Source: an uncultured Pelagibacteraceae bacterium (GTDB lineage Bacteria > Pseudomonadota > Alphaproteobacteria > Pelagibacterales > Pelagibacteraceae). From it: a stretch of DNA of 35,145 bases. The notes under the pieces were generated by a model. The model saw nothing but the letters and a program-made list of their open reading frames with translations. It was not told the origin of the DNA and did not search any database. The stretch is taken from contig CACDTB010000009.1 in NCBI GenBank assembly GCA_902555535.1, forward strand, positions 1-35,145, in the 5' to 3' direction. Below, piece after piece: positions 24,813 through 32,517 of the stretch. Position 1 is the stretch's first letter. Every line of letters starts with the position of its first letter. Position numbers and translations under genes: made by a program.

Positions 24813-25601
24813 CTATCTATATACAATTTTCGGAAACCAGTCTTCTCTCATCAAGTCTCCATTATTTAAATTAATACCATCAAATGGGGGTGATGTAGGT
24901 CCTCCTCTATCAATATACTTAACATCATCTCCTATAAATCGCATAGAAAAAGCTCTTCTTTTTTTAGAAGTATTGTTTCCTGATGAGCCATGAACTATTT
25001 TAAAATTAAATAAAACAGCATCACCTAATTTTAACTCTGGTATTAAAATATTTTTTTCAAATTCCTCTTGTAAAGGTAAATCCATAAAAGAACTATCATC
25101 TTTATACCAAGATTCATTGTTTGACCATTTTGTAGGTCTAATTAATTTTGGCCATTTATGAGAACCTAAAATTAATTTAAGATTATTTTCCTTATCAACT
25201 TCGTCTAATGGTATCCAAAAACTTCCAGTTTTATTTCCATTAACACAGTAATAAGGCATATCTTGGTGCCAAGGAGTCTCTTTTTCTGTTCCAGGATTTT
25301 TAATGAAAATATGCTCATGAAATATTTGCACTGATTTAGAATTAGTTGCCTCAGCAAATATTTGGGCACCAGATGAATTAAATATACAATCTTTGAAATC
25401 ATTTATCCTTTCCCAATTACAATAATCTTCAAAGAATCTACCATTATGATGATCTACATTTTCTCTTCCATGTTTACTTGGGTTATCTAAAACTTTTTGA
25501 AATCCTGTTCTTAATGGCTCAATCCAATCTTTAAATAAATCTTTAATTATTATCACACCATCTTTTTGATAATCTTTAATTTGTCTATCAGATAAAAACA
25601 T
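24813..25601 (-). CDS. phytanoyl-CoA dioxygenase (PhyH) family protein
   Basis: A 262-aa non-haem iron/2-oxoglutarate-type oxygenase. The facial triad is visible as H112 and D114 (WHQDMPYY) and H204 (VHGSSGNN), with R216 or R221 in the C-terminal RRAFSMRF available for 2-oxoglutarate. The N-terminal helix YQKDGVIIIKDLF is typical. Known relatives hydroxylate a wide range of small molecules, including ectoine and amino-acid derivatives. It begins two bases after the ABC permease gene, so it probably acts on the imported solute or a product of it. The substrate is inference only. Confidence 0.87.
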   Translation of the reverse strand: MFLSDRQIKDYQKDGVIIIKDLFKDWIEPLRTGFQKVLDNPSKHGRENVDHHNGRFFEDYCNWERINDFKDCIFNSSGAQIFAEATNSKSVQIFHEHIFIKNPGTEKETPWHQDMPYYCVNGNKTGSFWIPLDEVDKENNLKLILGSHKWPKLIRPTKWSNNESWYKDDSSFMDLPLQEEFEKNILIPELKLGDAVLFNFKIVHGSSGNNTSKKRRAFSMRFIGDDVKYIDRGGPTSPPFDGINLNNGDLMREDWFPKIVYR

Positions 25602-25603
25602 TG

Positions 25604-26281
25604 TTATTGTTGAAAACTATACTTTTTCTCTAAATATTTAATCACATTATGAATAATAAAAGTCATGAACAGATAAATTCCACCAGCAACAATAAATACC
25701 TCAATTGGTTTAAAAGTTGTTGAAATTATATATTTAGCTACACCAGTTAAATCCATCAAAGTTACTGTGCTTGCTAAAGAAGTGCCCTTCATCATTAATA
25801 TTATTTCGTTTCCATATGCAGGTAGTGATTGTCTAATAGCGATTGGAATTTGGATTTTATAAAAGATTATTTTGTTTGAAATTCCTAAGCTTTTTCCAGC
25901 TTCGATAATACCTGGTTTTATAGTTTGAAAAGCAGATCTTAAAATTTCAGAGGTATATGCACCAGTATTTAGAGTAAATGCAATTATGGCGCACCAGTAA
26001 GGTTCTTTTAAAATTACCCATAGAAAAGTTGTTCTTAAATATTCAATTTGTCCTAATCCAAAATAAATTATGAAAATCTGGACTAATAATGGTGTTCCTC
26101 TAAAAATATAAGAATAACCATATGCCAATTTGTTAATAAATATATTTTTATTTAGTCTTAAAATTGCAAAGAAAAGACCTAAAAATAATCCAAAAAATAA
26201 AGATGCTGACAATAATTTTAAAGTAACTAGTGTTGCACCTAAAAGTTTAGGAAAACTAGTTATCATTAAATCAAAATCCAT
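25604..26281 (-). CDS. polar amino-acid ABC transporter permease (HisM type)
   Basis: A 225-aa permease with five to six hydrophobic helices. The EAA loop is GIIEAGKSLGISNKIIFYKIQIP (about 132-154), and YIFRGTPLLVQIFIIYFGLG marks the family of glutamine/histidine/opine permeases. Its start shares one base with the stop of the partner permease (TAATG). It pairs with the gene at 26281 to form a membrane channel; no ATPase gene is in the window. Confidence 0.9.
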   Translation of the reverse strand: MDFDLMITSFPKLLGATLVTLKLLSASLFFGLFLGLFFAILRLNKNIFINKLAYGYSYIFRGTPLLVQIFIIYFGLGQIEYLRTTFLWVILKEPYWCAIIAFTLNTGAYTSEILRSAFQTIKPGIIEAGKSLGISNKIIFYKIQIPIAIRQSLPAYGNEIILMMKGTSLASTVTLMDLTGVAKYIISTTFKPIEVFIVAGGIYLFMTFIIHNVIKYLEKKYSFQQ

Positions 26282-26973
26282 TAATAACCCCTGCTATATT
26301 TAACTTCTAATTTGTTAATTAATTTCATACTCACGTAAGTAAGCAGTAGATATAAAACTGCTGCAAATGAATAGAAGAATAATGGATCTCTAGTAGATCC
26401 TGCTGCAATATAAGATTGTCTCATTATCTCAACTAATCCTGTTACTGAAATAAGAGAAGTGTCTTTTAAAGTTATTTGCCAAACATTACTTAGATTTGGA
26501 ATAGCAAGTCTTAACATTTGAGGTAAAATTATTTTATAAAATTGACCAAACTTATTTATTCCAAGAACTTTTGCAGCTTCAAATTGACCTTTGTCTATTG
26601 ATTGAATTGCTCCCCTAAATACTTCTGTTGAATAAGCTCCCGAAATAATACCAATAGCCATTGAACCAGTAATAAAGGCATTTATTTCTATGTATTCATA
26701 ATAACCAAAAATAGAAGCTACATACATGATGGCTCCACTTCCTCCAAAGAAGAAAAGGTAGATTACTAATAGTTCAGGTACTCCGCGAATAACTGTAGTG
26801 TAAAAATTACCAACTAAATTTAAAGTTTTATATTTTGAAAGTTTTAAAGGCGTAAAGATTAATGCAAAAAAGAAACCGACCAACATTGCTGTAATCGATA
26901 CAGCAATTGTCATCAGGGTTGCGTAAAATAACTCGTCACCCCAACCTGTTTTACCAAATGCGAGAAGTTCCAT
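26281..26973 (-). CDS. polar amino-acid ABC transporter permease (HisQ type)
   Basis: A 230-aa permease with the EAA loop GQFEAAKVLGINKFGQFYKIILP and the N-terminal VIRGVPELLVIYLFFFGG. It is of the HisQ/OccQ type and heterodimerises with the next permease. A perfect 11-bp hairpin ends six bases before its ATG and should weaken its translation relative to the upstream binding-protein gene. Confidence 0.9.
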   Translation of the reverse strand: MELLAFGKTGWGDELFYATLMTIAVSITAMLVGFFFALIFTPLKLSKYKTLNLVGNFYTTVIRGVPELLVIYLFFFGGSGAIMYVASIFGYYEYIEINAFITGSMAIGIISGAYSTEVFRGAIQSIDKGQFEAAKVLGINKFGQFYKIILPQMLRLAIPNLSNVWQITLKDTSLISVTGLVEIMRQSYIAAGSTRDPLFFYSFAAVLYLLLTYVSMKLINKLEVKYSRGY

Positions 26974-26979
26974 ATAGAT

Positions 26980-27004
26980 TGGCGACTATATATTATAGTC
27001 GCCA
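26980..27004 (-). promoter_or_regulatory. perfect 11-bp hairpin between binding-protein and permease genes
   Basis: TGGCGACTATA and TATAGTCGCCA pair perfectly around a three-base loop. It lies 13 bases after the binding-protein stop and six bases before the permease ATG. No T-tract follows on either strand, so it is not an intrinsic terminator but could stabilise the upstream mRNA 3' end and mask the permease start. Confidence 0.75.
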
Positions 27005-27017
27005 GATCTGAAATGAA

Positions 27018-27869
27018 TTACATAGAAGCGTCAAATCCAAAGTGCTTAATAGCAAGTTTGCTTATAATTCCTTGTTTTCTAGCTTTGTTAATTGCTTTGT
27101 TGAAGTCTTTTAAGATTTTGGCATCTCTTTTACCAATAGCACTATCGCTAGCTTGTCTTATACCAACACCTACACCATTACCAAAAGCACCACCTGAAAA
27201 AGTTGGTCCAACTAATACAACTGGTTCGCCTGATTTGTCTGCATAATCTGTAAATGCTACTGCTGCAGCAAGAGCTACATCACATCTTCCAGAAGTAAGA
27301 TCTAAATTAACTTCGTCTTGAGTTTTATAAGTTCTTACATTTACACTTCCTACGTCACCAGACTCTAAAAAGTTTTGGTGAATTGTTCCTGTTTGGGTAC
27401 AAACAGTTTTACCTGCAAGTGCACCTGTTAATGTTTTAAGAGCTTTTTTAACATCTGAACCACCTAATGATAAATTAATACCTTCTGGTGTGTCCATGCC
27501 TTCTAAACTTGATCCCTTAATTACTGCAAGGGAAGCTACTTCATCAGCATAACCTTGTGAAAAAGTAATTGTTTTTTGTCTTTCAGCGGTAATAGACATC
27601 CCAGCCATTATTGCATCAAACTTTCTCATGACTAGGGCTGGAATCATTCCATCCCAATCTTGTTCAACAATCGTACACTCATATTTCATGATTGCACATA
27701 GTTCTTGAGCAAGTTCAACCTCAAAACCAATAAGATTACCTGAAGCATCTTTTGAATTCCATGGAGGGTAAGCGCCTTCAGTTCCGATTTTTATTTTTTC
27801 AGCAGAGACATTTCCAATGATAAATAAAGAAGCAAGAACTGTTAAAATAGTTTTTTTGAATATATTCAT
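27018..27869 (-). CDS. amino-acid ABC transporter substrate-binding protein (HisJ/OccT-like)
   Basis: A 283-aa periplasmic protein with a 23-residue signal peptide ending VSA. The mature protein opens EKIKIGTEGAYPPWN. Ligand-contact motifs match the HisJ/ArgT group: MSITAERQKTITFS with S92, T94 and R97, TQTGTIHQ and SGRCDVALA. Two cysteine pairs may form disulfides. This group binds basic amino acids, histidine, octopine or nopaline; the precise ligand is not readable. A strong AGGAG (27876-27880 on the minus strand) six bases before ATG predicts high expression. The matching permeases follow after a hairpin. Confidence 0.9.
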   Translation of the reverse strand: MNIFKKTILTVLASLFIIGNVSAEKIKIGTEGAYPPWNSKDASGNLIGFEVELAQELCAIMKYECTIVEQDWDGMIPALVMRKFDAIMAGMSITAERQKTITFSQGYADEVASLAVIKGSSLEGMDTPEGINLSLGGSDVKKALKTLTGALAGKTVCTQTGTIHQNFLESGDVGSVNVRTYKTQDEVNLDLTSGRCDVALAAAVAFTDYADKSGEPVVLVGPTFSGGAFGNGVGVGIRQASDSAIGKRDAKILKDFNKAINKARKQGIISKLAIKHFGFDASM

Positions 27870-27928
27870 TATTTTCTCCTTTAATAAATGATAATTATTT
27901 CACAATTTTAAATAAGAAAAAAGAAAAA

Positions 27929-28969
27929 TTAATGATTTATTGAGGATGAAAAATTCCAAGAACAATCAAAACTAGGTATATAAACTCTTGATAATTTTGC
28001 ATTCCCAAAATTTTGGTTAAACACATTTAACCAATTTTCAACCTGTTGTGGTTTTTTATCCTGACTTCCTACTTGAGCGGTAATAACTCCTTTAGGTTTC
28101 AAAATTCTCACAAGAGAGTCCATATTTTTTGCAGCTAAATCTATGCAAAATTGATCATCATTAAGATCTACAAAAATATGATCATAAGTATCCTCACTTA
28201 CTGATTTAATACTCTCAAATGCATCACCCCAAACACATTTTACAGAATTCTTTTCAGTTGCTTTTTTTCCAATATCTCCAAGATGTTTGTTGCAAACATC
28301 AACTACTTCAGGATCCAGTTCATACCAATCAATAAAGTTAAATTTTTTAGAAATACATTCCCTTGCAACACCACCATCTCCACCACCAATAATTGCAGCT
28401 CTTTCATTATCTTTATTTAAATTTAGACCAGAACCTACAAAAGTTGAGCTATATAAATGTTCGTCTGTTGAGGCTACTTGTATTTCGCCATCTATAAATA
28501 AAGATTTTCCAAACTGTTCTAAATCTAAAATTTCAATGTGTTGGCCCACATTAGATTTAAAGTCTTCTAAAACATCATTTACTACATATGATTTTTGTAA
28601 TCCTGGTGAACTATAAATGTCATGATAAAGAGATTTAGTATCTCTATTGAATTCCTTTTTAACTATCCTTGTGTGTTCAAACTCTTTTTTTATAATATCT
28701 ATCGCCACAGAAGGATTTACTTTTCCACAGGTAAAGAAATCAAAGCTAATAATTCCTTTTTCTGGAAAAGTATGAAAACTGATATGGCTCTCAGCCAATA
28801 AGGCAAGAATGGTAAAACCTTGGGGTTCAAATTTATATTTAGATATATTTAAGATTGTTACTTTTGCAGCTTTTGCAATATTATGAATTACTTTTTCAAA
28901 TACAGAAGGATCATACTCTTTAGTAGTTCCAATTATATCTATAGTAATATGTTCACCAACTTTTGTCAT
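27929..28969 (-). CDS. S-adenosylmethionine decarboxylase-spermidine synthase fusion
   Basis: A 346-aa bifunctional polyamine enzyme. Residues 1-115 are the short bacterial SpeD: ESHISFHTFPE with E60/S61 as the self-cleavage site forming the pyruvoyl group, H66 and C81 at spacings of 5 and 20, the same as S63/H68/C83 of Thermotoga AdoMetDC. Residues 125-346 are SpeE: IDGEIQVASTDEHLY, the AdoMet-binding GGGDGG (195-200), E217 in YELDPE, GDA (248-250) and D268 in VDLNDD where DxxDP is usual. It should make decarboxylated AdoMet and pass it to the aminopropyltransferase, releasing methylthioadenosine. The fusion seems intact. The amine acceptor (putrescine or other) is not determined. Ends 59 bases from the binding-protein gene. 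Confidence 0.93.
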   Translation of the reverse strand: MTKVGEHITIDIIGTTKEYDPSVFEKVIHNIAKAAKVTILNISKYKFEPQGFTILALLAESHISFHTFPEKGIISFDFFTCGKVNPSVAIDIIKKEFEHTRIVKKEFNRDTKSLYHDIYSSPGLQKSYVVNDVLEDFKSNVGQHIEILDLEQFGKSLFIDGEIQVASTDEHLYSSTFVGSGLNLNKDNERAAIIGGGDGGVARECISKKFNFIDWYELDPEVVDVCNKHLGDIGKKATEKNSVKCVWGDAFESIKSVSEDTYDHIFVDLNDDQFCIDLAAKNMDSLVRILKPKGVITAQVGSQDKKPQQVENWLNVFNQNFGNAKLSRVYIPSFDCSWNFSSSINH

Positions 28970-29028
28970 AATAAGCTTGATGAAACCTTACTAATCAAAT
29001 TTTTTGCTTCTTTCAAACAAAAAACTAT

Positions 29029-29034
29029 TATAAT
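29029..29034 (+). promoter_or_regulatory. -10 box for the aldolase gene
   Basis: A perfect TATAAT lies 20 bases before the GTG start, giving a predicted RNA start near 29041 and a short leader that includes AGAGG (29042-29046) as ribosome site. The -35 is weak (TTGCTT, spacing 19). Confidence 0.45.
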
Positions 29035-29054
29035 ACTTCGCAGAGGTTGTAACT

Positions 29055-29759
29055 GTGAAAAACAATTGGTCAAATTTAGAAGCAAAAAAATACATTAAAA
29101 AGTATACAAAACTTGGTCACTCAAAAGACATGGCTTTAAGAGTTTATACAACTAGATTATTAGGAAGAAATAGTGAGCTTGTTCTACATGGAGGTGGAAA
29201 TACATCAGTAAAAACCTCAATTAAAGATATTGATGGTAAAAATTATGACGTGCTCTGTGTTAAAGGCAGCGGTTGGGATATGGCTGAAATAGAACCAGCT
29301 GGTTTACCTGCAGTAAAATTAAATCCACTTTTAGCTCTTAAAAATAAAAAATATTTAAGTGATGAAGATATGGTTGCATATCAAAAAAGAAACTTAATTG
29401 ATATTAAATCTCCTAATCCATCTGTAGAAACTTTTTTACATGCTTTTTTACCTTTCAAATTTGTTGATCACACCCATTCTGATGCGATTATGGATGTAAC
29501 AAATAGGCCAAATGGTAAAGAGCTTTGTAAAAAAATTTTTGGAAATAAGGTCAGTATTGTACCGTATGTAATGCCTGGATTTGGTTTAGCTCAAAAAATT
29601 AATGAAGTTTATAACAAGAGTCCAAATATTAATTGCTTAATACTTTTAAACCATGGAATTTTTACTTTTGATAATGATGCTAAAAAATCTTATGACTTGA
29701 TGATTAAATATGTTTCTATAGCAGAAAAAACTATTAGAAAATTAAAAAGAAAAAAATAA
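29055..29759 (+). CDS. class II aldolase domain of a split aldolase/dehydrogenase
   Basis: The 234-aa product matches the N-terminal part of bifunctional rhamnulose-1-phosphate aldolase/dehydrogenase proteins. It carries RLLGRNSELVLHGGGNTS (34-51), E125, the zinc ligands H139 and H141 in DHTHSD, and H200 in LNHGIF. Class II aldolases split ketose-1-phosphates into DHAP and an aldehyde. GTG at 29055 is preceded by AGAGG and the conserved family start follows, so it beats the internal ATG. The frame ends RKK-stop right after a run of seven A. The remaining part of the family continues in the -1 frame without interruption. The gene is therefore split by frameshift, or shifted in translation. Substrate unknown. 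Confidence 0.85.
   Translation: MKNNWSNLEAKKYIKKYTKLGHSKDMALRVYTTRLLGRNSELVLHGGGNTSVKTSIKDIDGKNYDVLCVKGSGWDMAEIEPAGLPAVKLNPLLALKNKKYLSDEDMVAYQKRNLIDIKSPNPSVETFLHAFLPFKFVDHTHSDAIMDVTNRPNGKELCKKIFGNKVSIVPYVMPGFGLAQKINEVYNKSPNINCLILLNHGIFTFDNDAKKSYDLMIKYVSIAEKTIRKLKRKK
29750..29756 (+). other. A_AAA_AAA heptamer directly before a stop codon (frameshift site)
   Basis: Seven A lie in the zero-frame phase A|AAA|AAA followed by TAA. Slipping back one base after the second AAA continues as ATA-AAG-CAG in an open frame for 443 codons that carry the expected C-terminal domain. One extra A in the run would join the frames as well. Confidence 0.7.
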
Positions 29760-31087
29760 AGCAGATCAAAAGTTATAATACAAAATTTAAGCCATATGAA
29801 ATTGCGCCAATTTTAAGAGGTTTATTAACTGAAAACAAAGATCAAAAATTTATACTAAATTTTAGGTCAAACAAAACCTTAGACTATTTTATAAATGGCA
29901 AAGAGGTTAAAAGATATTCTAACATTGGAACTGCTACTCCTGATCATGTTATTAGAGTCAAACCTTTTCCATTAGTAATTACACCTAAACAAAATTCAAG
30001 TATTGAAGATTTCAAAAAAATAGCTGAGAAAAGTTTTAAAGATTATAGAAAAAAATATGTGAAATATTTCAACACAAACAAAAAAAAAGTTAAAGGTAAA
30101 AAAACAATGTTAGATACATCACCTAGGGTAATCCTGGTGCAAAACATTGGTTTATTTAGCGTAGGTGATAGTCTTAAAGCATCAAAAATAGCTGGAGATC
30201 TAACTGAGACAAATGCTAGAGTAATTTCATCTGTTGAAGAAACTACCAAATATAAGTTCATACCTCAAAAAGATTTATTTGATGTTGAATATTGGTCTCT
30301 GGAGCAAGCTAAAATAAAAAAAGCTAAAAAAATTCTTCAAGGAAATATTGTAGTAATCACAGGAGGTTTTGGAGCTATTGGATCAGCAACATATAAGTTA
30401 TTTAAAAGTTATGGTGCGGAAATTATTTTACTAGACTACGATGCTAAAAAAGTGAGAGAAATGCAAACTAAAATAAAAGATTTATGTTTGCATTGTGATG
30501 TAAGAAATAAAAATAGTGTAAAAAATGCTTTTAAAAAAATAAATGAACAATATGGTGGTGTTGATATTTTAATTTCAAATGCAGGAACAGCAATTGGTGG
30601 ATCAATTGCTGAGGTAGATGACAAAATTTTAAGAGAAAGTTTTGAAGATAATTTTTTTTCTCATCAAAATTGTGCATCAGAAACAATTAAAATAATGAAA
30701 AAGCAAAATATTGAAGGTTGTTTATTATTTAATATTTCAAAACAATCTGTTAACCCTGGAAAAAATTTTGGTCCATATGGCCTTCCAAAAACAGCATTGC
30801 TAAGTTTATGTAAACAATATGCTATTGATTATGGCTCACTTGGAATTAGATCAAATGGAGTGAATGCTGATAGGATTAGAAGTGGTTTATTAAATGATGG
30901 AATGATTAAATCTAGGGCTAAAGCTAGAGAAGTTTCTACAGATGAATATATGAGAGGAAATCTACTTTTAAATGAGGTTAAGGCAGAGGATGTAGCAAAA
31001 GCTTTCTTTCATTTAGCTGTATCAAAAAAAACTACTGGTGCGATTTTGACAGTAGATGGCGGAAATATAGCAGCTTCTTTAAGATAG
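29756..31087 (+). CDS. short-chain dehydrogenase domain of the split aldolase/dehydrogenase
   Basis: An open -1 frame of 443 codons follows the heptamer. Its first 100 or so residues (for example KPYEIAPILRGLL) are the linker of the aldolase family and are conserved-looking, not random. An SDR domain follows: TGGFGAIG nucleotide motif, SNAG, a catalytic serine in FNISKQS, and Y-x-x-x-K as YGLPK, at about residues 575 and 579 of the joined protein. Joined with the aldolase domain it gives 677 aa, the usual length for the family. Initiation inside the frame is possible only weakly (GTG 30059), leaving out the linker. The dehydrogenase probably reduces or oxidises the aldehyde released by the aldolase. 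TrpB2 follows after 60 bases. Confidence 0.8.
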   Translation: MKQIKSYNTKFKPYEIAPILRGLLTENKDQKFILNFRSNKTLDYFINGKEVKRYSNIGTATPDHVIRVKPFPLVITPKQNSSIEDFKKIAEKSFKDYRKKYVKYFNTNKKKVKGKKTMLDTSPRVILVQNIGLFSVGDSLKASKIAGDLTETNARVISSVEETTKYKFIPQKDLFDVEYWSLEQAKIKKAKKILQGNIVVITGGFGAIGSATYKLFKSYGAEIILLDYDAKKVREMQTKIKDLCLHCDVRNKNSVKNAFKKINEQYGGVDILISNAGTAIGGSIAEVDDKILRESFEDNFFSHQNCASETIKIMKKQNIEGCLLFNISKQSVNPGKNFGPYGLPKTALLSLCKQYAIDYGSLGIRSNGVNADRIRSGLLNDGMIKSRAKAREVSTDEYMRGNLLLNEVKAEDVAKAFFHLAVSKKTTGAILTVDGGNIAASLR

Positions 31088-31147
31088 TTGATTAAATTTT
31101 ACTCTTGCAATTTCTAAATTTTATCTTCAAAGTTATAATTATAAAAA

Positions 31148-32509
31148 ATGGCTGATACTATTAAATATTTTCTTGAAGAAAGCAAAATGCCAAAAACTTG
31201 GTATAATATAGCTTCAGATCTACCAAAGCCTTTAGACCCAGTTTTACACCCTGGAACTTTAAAACCAATAGGTCCAGATGATTTAGCTCCATTATTTCCA
31301 ATGGCTTTAATAGGACAAGAAGTTTCTCAAGAGAGAGAAATAGAAATTCCAGAGCCAGTAAGAGATATTTATAAACAATGGAGACCTTCTCCACTTTATA
31401 GAGCTAGAAAATTAGAAAAATTTTTGGATACACCTGCAAAAATTTATTACAAATACGAGGGTGTAAGTCCGTCAGGTAGTCACAAACCAAATACAGCCGT
31501 TGCACAAGCATTTTATAATAAAGAAGAAGGTACAAAAAAAATAACTACAGAAACAGGTGCGGGTCAATGGGGAACCTCACTTGCTTTTGCTTGCAAGCTA
31601 TTTGGAATAGAGTTGGATGTTTATATGGTTAAAGTTAGCTTTGAACAAAAACCATATAGAAAATTAGTGATGCAAACATATGGTGCAAGATGTGTAGCAA
31701 GTCCATCCGATGAAACTGATAGCGGAAAAGCTATTTTAGCAAAAGACCCAAACAATACAGGTAGCTTAGGTATAGCTATTTCTGAAGCTGTTGAGATGGC
31801 AGCAAAAAACCCTGATACAAAATATGCACTTGGTAGTGTGTTAAACCATGTACTTATGCATCAAACTATTGTTGGTAATGAAGCTTTGCTTCAAATGGAG
31901 ATGGCTGATGATTATCCAGATATTTTAGTTGGTTGTACTGGTGGTGGAAGTAACTTTTCAGGATTAGTTTTTCCATTTATAGGTAAAAATTTTAGAGAAG
32001 GAAAAAATACTAGAGTAATAGCTTGTGAGCCAAAATCTTGTCCTTCATTAACAAAAGGTAAATTTGTTTATGATTTTGGTGATACTGGAAGATTAACGCC
32101 ATTAATGAAAACACATACTTTAGGCTCTCAATTTATTCCACCAGCAACACACTCAGGTGGATTGAGATATCATGCTATGGCTCCAATGGTTAGTCATCTA
32201 AAAGAGATTGGTGCAATAGAAGCAAAAGCTTATGGTCAAAAAGAATGTTTTGAGGCAGGAGTAAGTTTTGCAAGAACTGAAGGCATAGTTCCTGCTCCCG
32301 AAGCAACTCATGCAGTTAAAGGTGCGGTAGATGCGGCTCTAGAATGCAAAAAAAACGGTGAGTCTAAATCAATTCTATTTAATCTTTGTGGTCATGGTCA
32401 TTTTGATATGAAAGCATATGGAGATTTCTTTGAGGGTAATTTAGCAGAAGATAAATTTGATCAGGCTAGTGTAGACAAGGCATTAGAGGAACTTCCAAAA
32501 ATTGCTTAA
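31148..32509 (+). CDS. TrpB2-type tryptophan synthase beta chain
   Basis: A 453-aa PLP enzyme. SGSHKPNTA contains the PLP lysine K113, TETGAGQWG has E135, and GCTGGGSN (262-269) binds the cofactor phosphate. The N-terminal WYNIASDLPKPLDPVLHP extension and length of about 450 mark the TrpB2 subfamily rather than TrpB1 (about 400). No trpA is nearby. Characterised TrpB2 enzymes can make tryptophan from indole with O-phospho-L-serine as donor instead of serine. The ATG is nine bases after a TATAAT (31134-31139). The DUF1015 gene starts eight bases after the stop, so the two are surely cotranscribed. If the genome also has trpAB, this protein may scavenge indole. Confidence 0.9.
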   Translation: MADTIKYFLEESKMPKTWYNIASDLPKPLDPVLHPGTLKPIGPDDLAPLFPMALIGQEVSQEREIEIPEPVRDIYKQWRPSPLYRARKLEKFLDTPAKIYYKYEGVSPSGSHKPNTAVAQAFYNKEEGTKKITTETGAGQWGTSLAFACKLFGIELDVYMVKVSFEQKPYRKLVMQTYGARCVASPSDETDSGKAILAKDPNNTGSLGIAISEAVEMAAKNPDTKYALGSVLNHVLMHQTIVGNEALLQMEMADDYPDILVGCTGGGSNFSGLVFPFIGKNFREGKNTRVIACEPKSCPSLTKGKFVYDFGDTGRLTPLMKTHTLGSQFIPPATHSGGLRYHAMAPMVSHLKEIGAIEAKAYGQKECFEAGVSFARTEGIVPAPEATHAVKGAVDAALECKKNGESKSILFNLCGHGHFDMKAYGDFFEGNLAEDKFDQASVDKALEELPKIA

Positions 32510-32517
32510 TTTTAAAA

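Noticed and set aside
28287..28616. Plus-strand frame of 109 codons within the SpeD-SpeE gene
   Set aside because: It lies opposite the conserved AdoMet-binding region and has no recognisable features; a shadow frame.
30059..31087. A separate dehydrogenase gene starting at GTG 30059
   Set aside because: The frame is open and family-like for 101 codons upstream, back to the A7 heptamer, and no ribosome site precedes the GTG.
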